Assembly: GCA_938041595.1 (NCBI GenBank)
Contig: CALITN010000006.1
Coordinates: 1-11,539 of the forward strand
Source: an uncultured Flavobacteriaceae bacterium
GTDB lineage: Bacteria > Bacteroidota > Bacteroidia > Flavobacteriales > Flavobacteriaceae
Reading direction: 5' to 3'
DNA length: 11,539 nucleotides
This document shows, one piece after another, positions 1-7,488 of this stretch. Below the pieces are notes generated by a model, which worked only from the letters and a program-made list of their open reading frames with translations, did not search any database and had not been told where the DNA came from. Each line of letters opens with the position of its first letter. The first letter of the stretch is position 1. Position numbers and translations under genes: made by a program.

Positions 1-62
1 GTAATTTTTTCAAGTAGCATGCTCCAAAGATAGGGCATCCACCCGTGGGTGTTACATTTTTG

Positions 63-70
63 TATTTTTG
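63..70 (+). promoter_or_regulatory. Putative -7 promoter element of tadA
   Basis: TATTTTTG matches the Bacteroidota -7 consensus TAnnTTTG exactly and lies 10 nt before the chosen tadA ATG. No TTG or TTTG is present at the expected distance upstream (around 41-43), so only half of the promoter is supported. If it is used, the leader would be only a few nucleotides. The rest of 1-80 holds no recognisable gene; a short CACCC-GT-GGGTG inverted repeat sits at 40-51. Confidence 0.35.
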
Positions 71-80
71 CGAGGTGGAA

Positions 81-518
81 ATGCTTTTGGACGATTCGTA
101 TTTTATGAAACAAGCTTTGGTGGAAGCCCAAAAAGCTTATGAAAAGGACGAGGTTCCAGTAGGTGCTGTGGTGGTGGTTCAACAAAAAATCATTGCTCGA
201 GCCCACAATCTAACAGAGCAGCTTCATGATGTAACGGCCCATGCGGAGATGCAAGCCATTACTTCTGCAGCCAATTATCTCAATGGGAAATATCTGAAAG
301 GCTGCACGCTCTATGTGACTTTAGAACCCTGTGTGATGTGTGCGGGGGCTTTATATTGGAGTCAGTTAGAACGGGTGGTTTTTGCGGCAGCAGATCCCAA
401 ACGGGGTTTTGTTTCGGCCGAGGTAGGGTTGCATCCCAAAACCATTTACACTCAAGGGGTGATGGAAACGGAAGCCCTTGATTTGATGCAGCAATTTTTC
501 ATCCAAAAAAGGGGGTAA
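81..518 (+). CDS. tadA: tRNA-specific adenosine(34) deaminase TadA
   Basis: This enzyme converts adenosine to inosine at wobble position 34 of tRNA-Arg(ACG) in the cytoplasm. The 145-residue product carries the zinc-dependent deaminase signature: HAE at residues 54-56 (zinc histidine and catalytic glutamate) and PCVMC at 93-97 (two zinc cysteines). 'PVGAVVV' near residue 26 and 'CAGALYWSQ' are typical of the family, the latter in its flavobacterial form. An in-frame GTG at 45 would add 12 residues. I prefer the ATG at 81 because it gives the usual short lead (MLLDDSYFMKQAL) into the first helix. Related guanine or cytosine deaminases share the fold, but PCVMCAGAL favours TadA. The stop codon runs straight into the A-tract of the downstream terminator. 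The gene converges with the csp gene. Confidence 0.93.
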   Translation: MLLDDSYFMKQALVEAQKAYEKDEVPVGAVVVVQQKIIARAHNLTEQLHDVTAHAEMQAITSAANYLNGKYLKGCTLYVTLEPCVMCAGALYWSQLERVVFAAADPKRGFVSAEVGLHPKTIYTQGVMETEALDLMQQFFIQKRG

Positions 519-521
519 AAA

Positions 522-544
522 AAAAGCGCCTATTAGGCGCTTTT
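522..544. terminator. Bidirectional intrinsic terminator between tadA and csp
   Basis: AAAAGCGCC (522-530) and GGCGCTTTT (536-544) form a perfect 9-bp stem around a 5-nt loop (TATTA). Read leftward, for csp and the genes behind it, the GC stem is followed by nine T residues (525-517), which is a strong Rho-independent terminator 17 nt after the csp stop. Read rightward, for tadA, only four T residues follow before AGCAG, so termination in that direction should be weaker. The tadA stop codon (516-518) overlaps the outer end of this A/T tract. Confidence 0.85.
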
Positions 545-561
545 AGCAGTTTGTATATATA

Positions 562-753
562 TTATAAAAGCTTAATCTGAGAAGCTTGCTTCCCTTTTTT
601 ACCTTCTTCTTCTACATACTCAACTTTGTCACCCTCATGGAGTGTCAACCCGTCTAGGGCTGTAACGTGTACGAATACGTCATCTCCTGACTCATCGTTT
701 GTAATGAAACCAAATCCTTTGGACTCATTGAAAAATTTAACTGTACCAGTCAT
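562..753 (-). CDS. Cold-shock domain protein (CspA family)
   Basis: This is a single-domain, OB-fold nucleic-acid-binding protein of 63 residues, close to the 65-70 usual for the family. It probably acts as an RNA chaperone in the cytoplasm. RNP1 is seen as KGFGFI (residues 12-17) and RNP2 as VFVHV (26-30), after the family start TGTVKFFNESKGFGF. It is the last gene of the leftward block, 64 nt behind the small membrane protein and 17 nt before a strong terminator. The AT-rich 64-nt leader region holds a possible promoter and a palindrome, so it may be transcribed separately. Whether it responds to cold cannot be told from the sequence. Confidence 0.93.
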   Translation of the reverse strand: MTGTVKFFNESKGFGFITNDESGDDVFVHVTALDGLTLHEGDKVEYVEEEGKKGKQASQIKLL

Positions 754-774
754 ATTGTTATTTACTAATTTTCT

Positions 775-803
775 GCAAGTTACGTCAATTAATTGGAGGG
801 CAA
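775..803 (-). promoter_or_regulatory. Weak candidate promoter for csp, with a 10-bp palindrome
   Basis: On the minus strand a TTG (803-801) is followed after 18 nt by TAACTTGC (782-775), which resembles TAnnTTTG but lacks one T. The spacer contains CAATTAATTG (786-795), a perfect 10-bp palindrome that could bind a dimeric regulator. The csp start codon follows about 20 nt further on. The promoter match is imperfect and AT-rich palindromes are common, so this is tentative. Confidence 0.3.
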
Positions 804-817
804 GGTTTTTCCGCTTA

Positions 818-1057
818 TTATTCCTGTTTTTTTTTGGAACGCATTTTCTCTATGTTTTCTGGCGTCAGGGTATAATCGGATAGCGATTTGCCTTTCCAAC
901 GATGATATAGAAAAAGCGGAAGGTATATAAAGACGGCACCTAAAACCGAAAAACCAATGATTTTTTCACCCAGTGCGTAGTTTTGTGTCCGAGTATAAAA
1001 GCCAAAAGCCAGTCCGCCCAACCAAGAGAAGAACAAAAGATGAAGTACTATTTTCAT
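818..1057 (-). CDS. Small conserved-looking two-helix membrane protein, function unknown
   Basis: I cannot assign a function to this 79-residue protein. It has two hydrophobic segments, roughly residues 4-21 and 33-51. The second is followed by the basic stretch YHRWKGK, then a polar tail 'DYTLTPENIEKM' ending in lysines. The positive residues after helix 2 suggest both termini face the cytoplasm with a short external loop. Its ATG overlaps the aspS stop codon by 4 nt (ATGA), so it is almost certainly translationally coupled to aspS and is a real gene. Nothing in the sequence ties it mechanistically to AspRS. The tail motif reads like a conserved flavobacterial family, but that is recollection and was not searched. 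Confidence 0.8.
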   Translation of the reverse strand: MKIVLHLLFFSWLGGLAFGFYTRTQNYALGEKIIGFSVLGAVFIYLPLFLYHRWKGKSLSDYTLTPENIEKMRSKKKQE

Positions 1058-2814
1058 GTCTGGTCTTTGGACTGAATCACAAGTGCCAGTTCATCCAATT
1101 GACTGGCATCAATAGCCGTTGGGGCATCAATCATCAAATCGCGACCACTATTGTTTTTTGGGAAAGCGATAAAATCACGGATGGTTTCCTGTCCTCCCAA
1201 AATAGCCACCAAACGATCGAGTCCAAAAGCGATGCCACCATGCGGCGGTGCTCCGTATTGAAAGGCATTCATTAAAAAGCCAAACTGCGCCTGGGCCTCT
1301 TCAGGGGTAAAACCGAGTAGGTCAAACATCTTTTGCTGTAAATCAGCATCGTGGATTCGAATGGATCCACCTCCAATTTCATTTCCATTCAGGACCAAGT
1401 CATAAGCATTGGCTTTTACCTTTCCTGGGTCAGTGGAAAGAAGTTCTATTTCTTCGGTTTTTGGAGCAGTAAAAGGGTGGTGCATGGCATGGTATCGCTG
1501 GCTTTCTTCATCCCATTCCAAGAGGGGAAAGTCAGTAACCCAAAGGGGTGCAAAAACACTGGGGTCACGCAATTCCAATCGCTCTGCCATCTCCATTCGC
1601 AAGGCACTGAGTTGACTTCGGGTACTGTCTTTAGCTCCTGCCATTACGAGCATCAAGTCACCGGGTTGCGCGCCAGTAGTTTTTGCCCAAGCACTCAAGT
1701 CTTCGGCAGTAAAAAATTTATCTACTGAAGATTTGAAACTTCCATCGGCATTGTATTTGGCCCAGACCAGACCCAAAGCCCCTATTTGGGGCCGCTTTAC
1801 CCAGTCGATTAGGGCGTCAATTTGTTTACGGGTGTATTCAGCGGCTCCAGGAACGGCAATTCCAACGACCAATTCTTGGCTGTCAAAAACACCAAAGCCT
1901 TTGCCTTGTGCCACAGTATTCATTTCGCCAAACTCCATTCCAAAACGGATATCCGGCTTGTCATTGCCAAAGCGACGCATCGCTTCTTCGTAGGGCATTC
2001 GTGGGAATTCCCCGGGGTCCACTCCGTGGATACGCTGGATTAAATGGCGCGTAAGCCCTTCAAATTGATTCAGAATATCGTCTTGTTCCACAAAGGTCAA
2101 TTCGCAGTCAATCTGGGTAAATTCTGGTTGGCGATCAGCACGAAGGTCTTCGTCTCGAAAGCACTTTACAATCTGGAAATATTTATCTATTCCACCCACC
2201 ATCAGCAATTGCTTGAAGGTTTGAGGTGACTGTGGTAGGGCATAGAATTCCCCTTTGTGCATGCGGGATGGAACTACAAAATCTCGCGCTCCCTCTGGAG
2301 TTGACTTGATTAAATAGGGTGTCTCTATTTCTATAAAATCAGCTTCGGAAAGATAGTTGCGAACGGCAAGGGTCACTTGATGTCGAAATAACAAATTATC
2401 CCGGACGGGCTTTCTTCGGATATCGAGATAGCGGTATTGCATTCGTAGTTCTTCTCCACCGTCAGTATTATCCTCAATGGTAAAAGGAGGGGTACTAGCA
2501 GTATTCATTATGTGTAGTTGATCCGCTAGAATTTCAATAGCCCCTGTATTCATATTGGGGTTTTTGGATTCTCTTTCAATAACCTCTCCTTGAATTTGGA
2601 TTACAAATTCACGACCCAAGCTTTGCGCTTTTTCAAAGACAGCTTTGGGGGTACGTTCCGAATCAAAAATGATTTGTGTAATACCATAGCGATCGCGGAG
2701 ATCTACCCATAGCATAAATCCCTTGTTTCGGGTTTTTTGAACCCATCCGGCTAGGGTCACTCGCTGCCCGACCTCAGTAAGGCCTAAAGCACCACAATTG
2801 GTTGTTCGAAGCAT
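1054..2814 (-). CDS. aspS: Aspartyl-tRNA synthetase (bacterial type)
   Basis: This enzyme charges tRNA-Asp with aspartate using ATP. The 586-residue protein has the full bacterial layout: an N-terminal OB-fold anticodon-binding domain (about 1-105, with GWVQ and 'VDLRDRYG'), the class II catalytic core, and a GAD insertion domain (about 300-415). Motif 2 is seen as FRDEDLRADRQPEFTQID (219-236), the pre-motif-3 stretch as NGNEIGGGSIRIH (476-488), and motif 3 as GIAFGLDRLVAILGG (527-541). QSPQ at 195-198 is the usual aspartate and adenylate pocket segment. The ATG starts only 9 nt after the RND pump stop codon, and no terminator or clear -7 element lies between. The 3' end overlaps the small membrane protein gene by 4 nt. 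Whether the enzyme also charges tRNA-Asn cannot be decided from this window. Confidence 0.97.
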   Translation of the reverse strand: MLRTTNCGALGLTEVGQRVTLAGWVQKTRNKGFMLWVDLRDRYGITQIIFDSERTPKAVFEKAQSLGREFVIQIQGEVIERESKNPNMNTGAIEILADQLHIMNTASTPPFTIEDNTDGGEELRMQYRYLDIRRKPVRDNLLFRHQVTLAVRNYLSEADFIEIETPYLIKSTPEGARDFVVPSRMHKGEFYALPQSPQTFKQLLMVGGIDKYFQIVKCFRDEDLRADRQPEFTQIDCELTFVEQDDILNQFEGLTRHLIQRIHGVDPGEFPRMPYEEAMRRFGNDKPDIRFGMEFGEMNTVAQGKGFGVFDSQELVVGIAVPGAAEYTRKQIDALIDWVKRPQIGALGLVWAKYNADGSFKSSVDKFFTAEDLSAWAKTTGAQPGDLMLVMAGAKDSTRSQLSALRMEMAERLELRDPSVFAPLWVTDFPLLEWDEESQRYHAMHHPFTAPKTEEIELLSTDPGKVKANAYDLVLNGNEIGGGSIRIHDADLQQKMFDLLGFTPEEAQAQFGFLMNAFQYGAPPHGGIAFGLDRLVAILGGQETIRDFIAFPKNNSGRDLMIDAPTAIDASQLDELALVIQSKDQT

Positions 2815-2823
2815 ATGCAGTTT

Positions 2824-5800
2824 CTAATTCTCGGCTAAGGTATTAAGTTCTTTTGGCTTTCGGAATGCTTGAATCCGCAATTTCAATCGATAAATAAGGA
2901 AAAAACAAGCAGGAACGATAACCAGGGTTAAGAAGGTAGCAAAGGTTAATCCAAAGATTACGGTCCATGCCAAAGGTCCCCAGAAAATCACATTGTCTCC
3001 TCCGACATAAATTTTGGCATCCCATTCACTTACCAAAGAAAAAAAGTTTATGTTGAGTCCAGTGGCTAAGGGAATCAACCCTAAGATTGTAGTGATAGCC
3101 GTAAGTAATACTGGGCGCAATCGTGCCACACCACCACCAATGATGGCCTCTCGAACTTCGGCACGTGGGAGCAGTTGATCAAAGGGCAAGCCAAGGTCTT
3201 CTTTACGACGAGCAATCAAAAGCTGTGTGTAGTCGATTAAAACTACACCATTATTGACCACAATCCCCGAAAGCGAGATGATTCCCATCATGGTCATCAT
3301 GATCACAAAAGGCATACGGAAAATACTGATTCCGTATAGGACCCCTGTAAAACTTAAGAAGATGGAGAGGAGGATAATTAATGGATTGGAGATGGAGTTG
3401 AATTGGAGAACGAGTAAGAATAGAATCAAACCAAGAGCGGTGAATAAGGCTCCAGTCAAAAAGTTCATATTGGTTTCCTGTTCAGCAATTTCTCCAGTAA
3501 ACTCATAGGCTACCTCGTTGGGCAGTTGGGTGTATCCGGTCAGACTTTGCTTGATGTTATCAACCACTTCGTTGGCGTTGTATCCGGCAAGAACAGCTGA
3601 ATAAAGGGTTACTACTCGACGGAGATCTTTATGCTTGATGGCACTAAAGGAGGTTGTGTTTTCCAAATTTGCCACGGCACTCACTGGAACTTCTTTGATA
3701 CGCCCACTGGCTTGATCGCGGAATACGATGTATTGATCGAGGAGTACTTCTGTATTCTGGCGTTCCTCTTCATCAAAGCGAACATTGATATCATAGTCTT
3801 CTCCGTTTTTCTTGTAAATCCCGGCTTTTTCGCCAAACAATGCGCGTCGTAGTTGTTGTCCGATTTGTCCAGCGGTAACCCCTAAACTTCCAGATTTGCG
3901 TCGGTCAATTTCAACGGCCAAACCAGGCTTACTTTTGTTGACATCAATCTTTAGTTCTTCTACGCCTGGAATATTCTCTATGTTGAGGTAGCTACGCATG
4001 TTTTCAGCCTCAAAAATCAACTGATCGTAATCCTCACCGCTGATTTCGATATTTACAGGATATCCTGCCGAGGGGCCTGCACCTGTTTTTTCTACCGAAA
4101 TGGCAATCCCTGGGAATTTGTTTTTTAGTGCTTGTTGGATTTCCATACGCATGGTTTCGGAAGACAATCCGCGACGGAATTTGAACTCTGTCATGGTCAG
4201 GGTGATTTTAGCCTTGTGGGGCATGTCCTGATCTCCTCCTCGATCTGTTTCAGGGTTTTGTGCCCCCGCTCCGACCACCGCGACATTAGAATCAATCATA
4301 AAATTGGTGTCTCCATCTCGGTATTTTTCATTGTCAATTACTTTTCTGACTTCTTCTTCAATGAGTTTTGCCGTGGTGTTGGTTTTGTCAATGGAAGTTC
4401 CTTCGGGATATTCTGAGTAAATCAGAATTTGTTGTGGCTCATTTTCGGGAAAAAACTCCACCTTGGGTGCTGCAAGTCCTAAAATAATGAAGGAAGAAAA
4501 GAGCAATCCAATGGTGCCAAATAAAAAGAAATAGGGCTTGCGACCCGTAAGGGCAAAGGTTAAGGCACGACGGTAGCGATTTTCTAAGGTTGCTAGTGTA
4601 TGGGATTGGAAGTAAACAGCCCATCGTTTGATGAAAAACTTATAGGCCCAGAACAAAGCAGTGATTAACAGCATGAGTGTTCCCAATGCACGAAGTGTTC
4701 CGACATTAAAAATTAAAATAAATCCCAATCCTCCCAATATAAAGGTCAATCGCCAAAGACTTTTTTGCGTGAGTTCACGATCGCCCACTTCCATAAAACG
4801 AGACACTAGTACGGAGTTGAAAAAGATGGCTACAAATAATGAGGATCCCAAAACGATGGAAAGTGTCATGGGGAAGAAAATCATAAACTCACCCATCAAA
4901 CCAGGCCAAAAACCAAGGGGTAAAAAGGCAGCAATGGTGGTTGCTGTGGAAATAATAATTGGGTAGGCGATTTCACCGATTCCTTTTTTGGCGGCTTCAA
5001 TAGCACTCATGCCTTCTTTTTCCATCAAGCGATAGGCATTTTCAATCACCACAATTCCATTGTCCACGAGCATCCCCAATCCCATGATGAGTCCAAAAAG
5101 GACCATGGTATTAATTGTATTGCCCAAGAAGTCCAAAATCATAAAAGACATAAACATGGACATGGGAATCGCAAAACCGACAAAAAGGGCATTGCGGAAA
5201 CCGAGGAAAAACATCAAAACAGTGATAACCAGCAATACCCCAAAAATGATATTGTTGGCCAAGTCGCTTACAATGTTCTTAGTGGTATTGGATTGGTCGT
5301 TGGAAATTTCAACAGCAATGGATGATGGAAATTCATTTGCTACGGTCTTGTTGATAATAGCTCGTATTTCTTCTACCGTTTTGATTAGATTTTTTCCACT
5401 ACGTTTTTTGACATCCAAAACAAGGGCTTTGATCCCTTTGGATCGAGCAAAAGAATTGATTTCTTTTTCTTTGAAACGGATATCAGCAACGTCACCCAAA
5501 TAAACGGTTCCGTTTTGATTTTTGATTACTACTTCTGCAAGGTCTTCAGGGGCTTCGATTTCGCCTAGTACGCGGATGTTTCTTCGAAGGCCATCACCGA
5601 CAACATTCCCAGCAGAGATCGTGCTGTTTTCCCGGCTGATGGCGTTGATAATATCATCAAAAGAGATGGTTGCGGCAGATATTTTCATCAAATCCACAGC
5701 AATTTCTACTTCAAAATCTTGAACTCCTCGCAAGGCAACTTCCTTGACATCGGGCATTTGCTCGATTCGATCTTGTAGCAATTCTCCATAGTTTTTGAGT

Positions 5801-6297
5801 TCTTCTATGGGGAGGTCACCCGAAAGACCAACATTGAGAATTGGTATTTCCTCAGAAAGGCTAAACTCAAAAGCCGTAGGTTCAATTTTAGCACCATTGA
5901 AGGTGGGCCAATCGGCGGATGAAACCACATTGTCAATTTTGTCTTGCACCTTTATTTTGGCACTTTCCTTACTAATGTTTTCGTCGAACTCAACCGTAAT
6001 GAGAGAAAAGTTTTCCAAAGAAGAAGAAGTAATTTTCACCAAATTCGGGACTCCTTTGAGTTCTTCCTCTAAGGGATCGGTAATAAGACGCTCCATATCT
6101 TCTGGCGTATTTCCAGGGAAAACGGAGCTTACAAAGACTTCATTAGTATTTATTTCAGGGTAGTTTTCTCGAGGCATATTTTGATAGGCCGAGATTCCCA
6201 AAAAGAAGAATAGCCCAATGATAACATAAATCACTGTAGCGTGGTCAATGGCCCAAGACGAAAGACCAAATTCTTTGAGTTTAGATGATTTTTTCAT
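2824..6297 (-). CDS. RND-family efflux permease (AcrB-like, Bacteroidota type)
   Basis: This is the inner-membrane, proton-driven pump subunit of a tripartite efflux system. At 1157 residues it exceeds the roughly 1050 of AcrB. TM1 lies near 21-38, followed by 'MPRENYPEI' and a periplasmic domain to about 345. TM2-6 span about 346-500, a second periplasmic domain about 612-945, and TM8-12 about 946-1140. TM4 reads VDNGIVVIEN (411-420): D412 matches AcrB D407, and D408 is replaced by N413. In TM10 VVNNGVV puts N1015 at the K940 position. R1059 and T1066 match AcrB R971 and T978. Extra length comes from a hydrophobic pair of segments at about 513-556 and an acidic, aromatic insert at about 1082-1108. 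The TM4 motif argues against a CzcA-type metal pump, so organic substrates are more likely. GGAAGG lies 9 nt before the ATG, a fair ribosome site. The gap to the fusion gene is 15 nt. Confidence 0.95.
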   Translation of the reverse strand: MKKSSKLKEFGLSSWAIDHATVIYVIIGLFFFLGISAYQNMPRENYPEINTNEVFVSSVFPGNTPEDMERLITDPLEEELKGVPNLVKITSSSLENFSLITVEFDENISKESAKIKVQDKIDNVVSSADWPTFNGAKIEPTAFEFSLSEEIPILNVGLSGDLPIEELKNYGELLQDRIEQMPDVKEVALRGVQDFEVEIAVDLMKISAATISFDDIINAISRENSTISAGNVVGDGLRRNIRVLGEIEAPEDLAEVVIKNQNGTVYLGDVADIRFKEKEINSFARSKGIKALVLDVKKRSGKNLIKTVEEIRAIINKTVANEFPSSIAVEISNDQSNTTKNIVSDLANNIIFGVLLVITVLMFFLGFRNALFVGFAIPMSMFMSFMILDFLGNTINTMVLFGLIMGLGMLVDNGIVVIENAYRLMEKEGMSAIEAAKKGIGEIAYPIIISTATTIAAFLPLGFWPGLMGEFMIFFPMTLSIVLGSSLFVAIFFNSVLVSRFMEVGDRELTQKSLWRLTFILGGLGFILIFNVGTLRALGTLMLLITALFWAYKFFIKRWAVYFQSHTLATLENRYRRALTFALTGRKPYFFLFGTIGLLFSSFIILGLAAPKVEFFPENEPQQILIYSEYPEGTSIDKTNTTAKLIEEEVRKVIDNEKYRDGDTNFMIDSNVAVVGAGAQNPETDRGGDQDMPHKAKITLTMTEFKFRRGLSSETMRMEIQQALKNKFPGIAISVEKTGAGPSAGYPVNIEISGEDYDQLIFEAENMRSYLNIENIPGVEELKIDVNKSKPGLAVEIDRRKSGSLGVTAGQIGQQLRRALFGEKAGIYKKNGEDYDINVRFDEEERQNTEVLLDQYIVFRDQASGRIKEVPVSAVANLENTTSFSAIKHKDLRRVVTLYSAVLAGYNANEVVDNIKQSLTGYTQLPNEVAYEFTGEIAEQETNMNFLTGALFTALGLILFLLVLQFNSISNPLIILLSIFLSFTGVLYGISIFRMPFVIMMTMMGIISLSGIVVNNGVVLIDYTQLLIARRKEDLGLPFDQLLPRAEVREAIIGGGVARLRPVLLTAITTILGLIPLATGLNINFFSLVSEWDAKIYVGGDNVIFWGPLAWTVIFGLTFATFLTLVIVPACFFLIYRLKLRIQAFRKPKELNTLAEN

Positions 6298-6312
6298 GTG
6301 CGTTTTCCTTCC

Positions 6313-7482
6313 TTAGGAGTTGATGATTTTGATCAATTGCTGGTCTTTGGCAAGACGAACGCCTTCCTGAAGGATGCGATCGCCAGCCATAAGTCCTTTA
6401 ATGATTTCTAGTTTATTATTGGCCTCAGCTCCCGTTTCAATAAATGTTTTAACGGCCTTGTACGTATCTTTTTCACCAGCAACGGGTTTGAGCACAAAGA
6501 CATAACTTCTTCCGTCTTGGTTTTTTAAAATGTTTTTTAACGGTACCAATAAAGCTTCCGGATTGGTATAGTCATTGAGCAATACCTGAGCAGTCATATT
6601 GGGTTTCAAGTTTCCCTCTTTGTTGTCCAAATCTATTTCAACACGAAACGAGCGGTTGTTAGGATTGATATAGTTCCCTACAAGGGATACTTTGGAAACC
6701 CATTGTTTTCCAAGAACGGGGACATTGATTTTGGCTTGGGAATTTTTTCGAATGTTGGGGAGATGTTTTTCTGGAATTTCACCAGCTACCTGCATTTTGT
6801 CGAGGTTCACAAAACGTAAGATAGGAGTGGCGCCAGGGGCTAGGTTGGCTCCTTTGTCGGCCATGATATGATCCACAATTCCATCAAAAGGGGCACGGAT
6901 TCGAGTTTTGGCTACTTGATCTTCCATTTGAGAAACACTCTTTTGAAGTGCCTTGAAAGCTGTTTTTGATTGTAGGTATTGGATTTCGGAACCAATCTTT
7001 TGAGCCCAAAGTTTTTCCTGACGTTCATAGGTGGTTTTGGCTAATTCTAATTGCAGGCGTAATTGCTCCAATTGATCTTGCATTCCGCCATCACTGAGTC
7101 GAACCAAAAGTGTTCCTTTATCCACACGCTGTCCTTCCGTTACATAGATGGCTTTTAAAAGACCGGGTAGCTCAGGATATATGACTAGGTTTTGATCGGT
7201 ATCAATGGTTCCTTGGAAACTTACGTAATGTTTGAATTCTTGCGGGGTAATCAACATATCGGTACCCAAAAGCAATTTCTTTTCTGAATTTTGATTGCGG
7301 ATAGCCGTATCAAGCTTATCAATGTCTTGTTTGAGACTATTGAGTTCTTTTTGCTTTTGTGTTTTCAGATTTTGAATAGCTGCTAAAGAGCCATTGGTAA
7401 TCAGTTCGTCAATATTGACTGGAGCTTCTCCACCACATTGGGTGAGCAGTAAAAGACTGAATAGAAAGAGATATTTTTTCAT
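6313..7482 (-). CDS. RND efflux periplasmic adaptor (membrane-fusion lipoprotein)
   Basis: This subunit bridges the RND permease and the outer-membrane channel in the periplasm. The 389-residue protein starts with a signal peptide ending in LLLTQC, so C16 is the likely lipidated cysteine; glutamine before it is unusual for a lipobox. An acidic and lysine-rich helical stretch (about 26-70) looks like an extra N-terminal coiled coil. Then come the split lipoyl domain (about 97-130 and 194-225, the second half beginning RIRAPFDGIVD), an intervening alpha-hairpin (about 133-192), a beta-barrel (about 228-305) and a membrane-proximal domain (about 310-389). It lies 6 nt after the TolC-like gene and 15 nt before the permease, so the three are co-transcribed. 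Confidence 0.93.
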   Translation of the reverse strand: MKKYLFLFSLLLLTQCGGEAPVNIDELITNGSLAAIQNLKTQKQKELNSLKQDIDKLDTAIRNQNSEKKLLLGTDMLITPQEFKHYVSFQGTIDTDQNLVIYPELPGLLKAIYVTEGQRVDKGTLLVRLSDGGMQDQLEQLRLQLELAKTTYERQEKLWAQKIGSEIQYLQSKTAFKALQKSVSQMEDQVAKTRIRAPFDGIVDHIMADKGANLAPGATPILRFVNLDKMQVAGEIPEKHLPNIRKNSQAKINVPVLGKQWVSKVSLVGNYINPNNRSFRVEIDLDNKEGNLKPNMTAQVLLNDYTNPEALLVPLKNILKNQDGRSYVFVLKPVAGEKDTYKAVKTFIETGAEANNKLEIIKGLMAGDRILQEGVRLAKDQQLIKIINS

Positions 7483-7488
7483 GGTGTT

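Noticed and set aside
40..51. CACCC-GT-GGGTG inverted repeat before tadA
   Set aside because: Too short and too close to the window edge to call an operator or terminator.
45..80. GTG start giving TadA 12 extra residues
   Set aside because: The extension is not family-like, and the ATG at 81 gives the normal N-terminus; the putative -7 element would lie inside the extended gene.
973..1275. 100-codon plus-strand frame across the small membrane protein and the aspS 3' end
   Set aside because: It overlaps two better supported genes on the other strand and has no family features.
1351..1728. 125-codon open frame antisense to aspS
   Set aside because: Fully inside conserved aspS sequence, with no recognisable domain and a composition expected of a reverse-strand shadow.
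5060..5503. 147-codon open frame antisense to the RND permease
   Set aside because: It lies wholly opposite a well-supported gene, its product (rich in Lys, Ser, Ile and Thr) resembles no family, and other antisense frames in the same gene look alike; it is a shadow.
2824..6297. Heavy-metal (CzcA-type) RND pump
   Set aside because: TM4 reads VDNGIVVIEN rather than the metal-pump pattern, and no His- or Met-rich metal-binding stretch is seen in the pump or adaptor.
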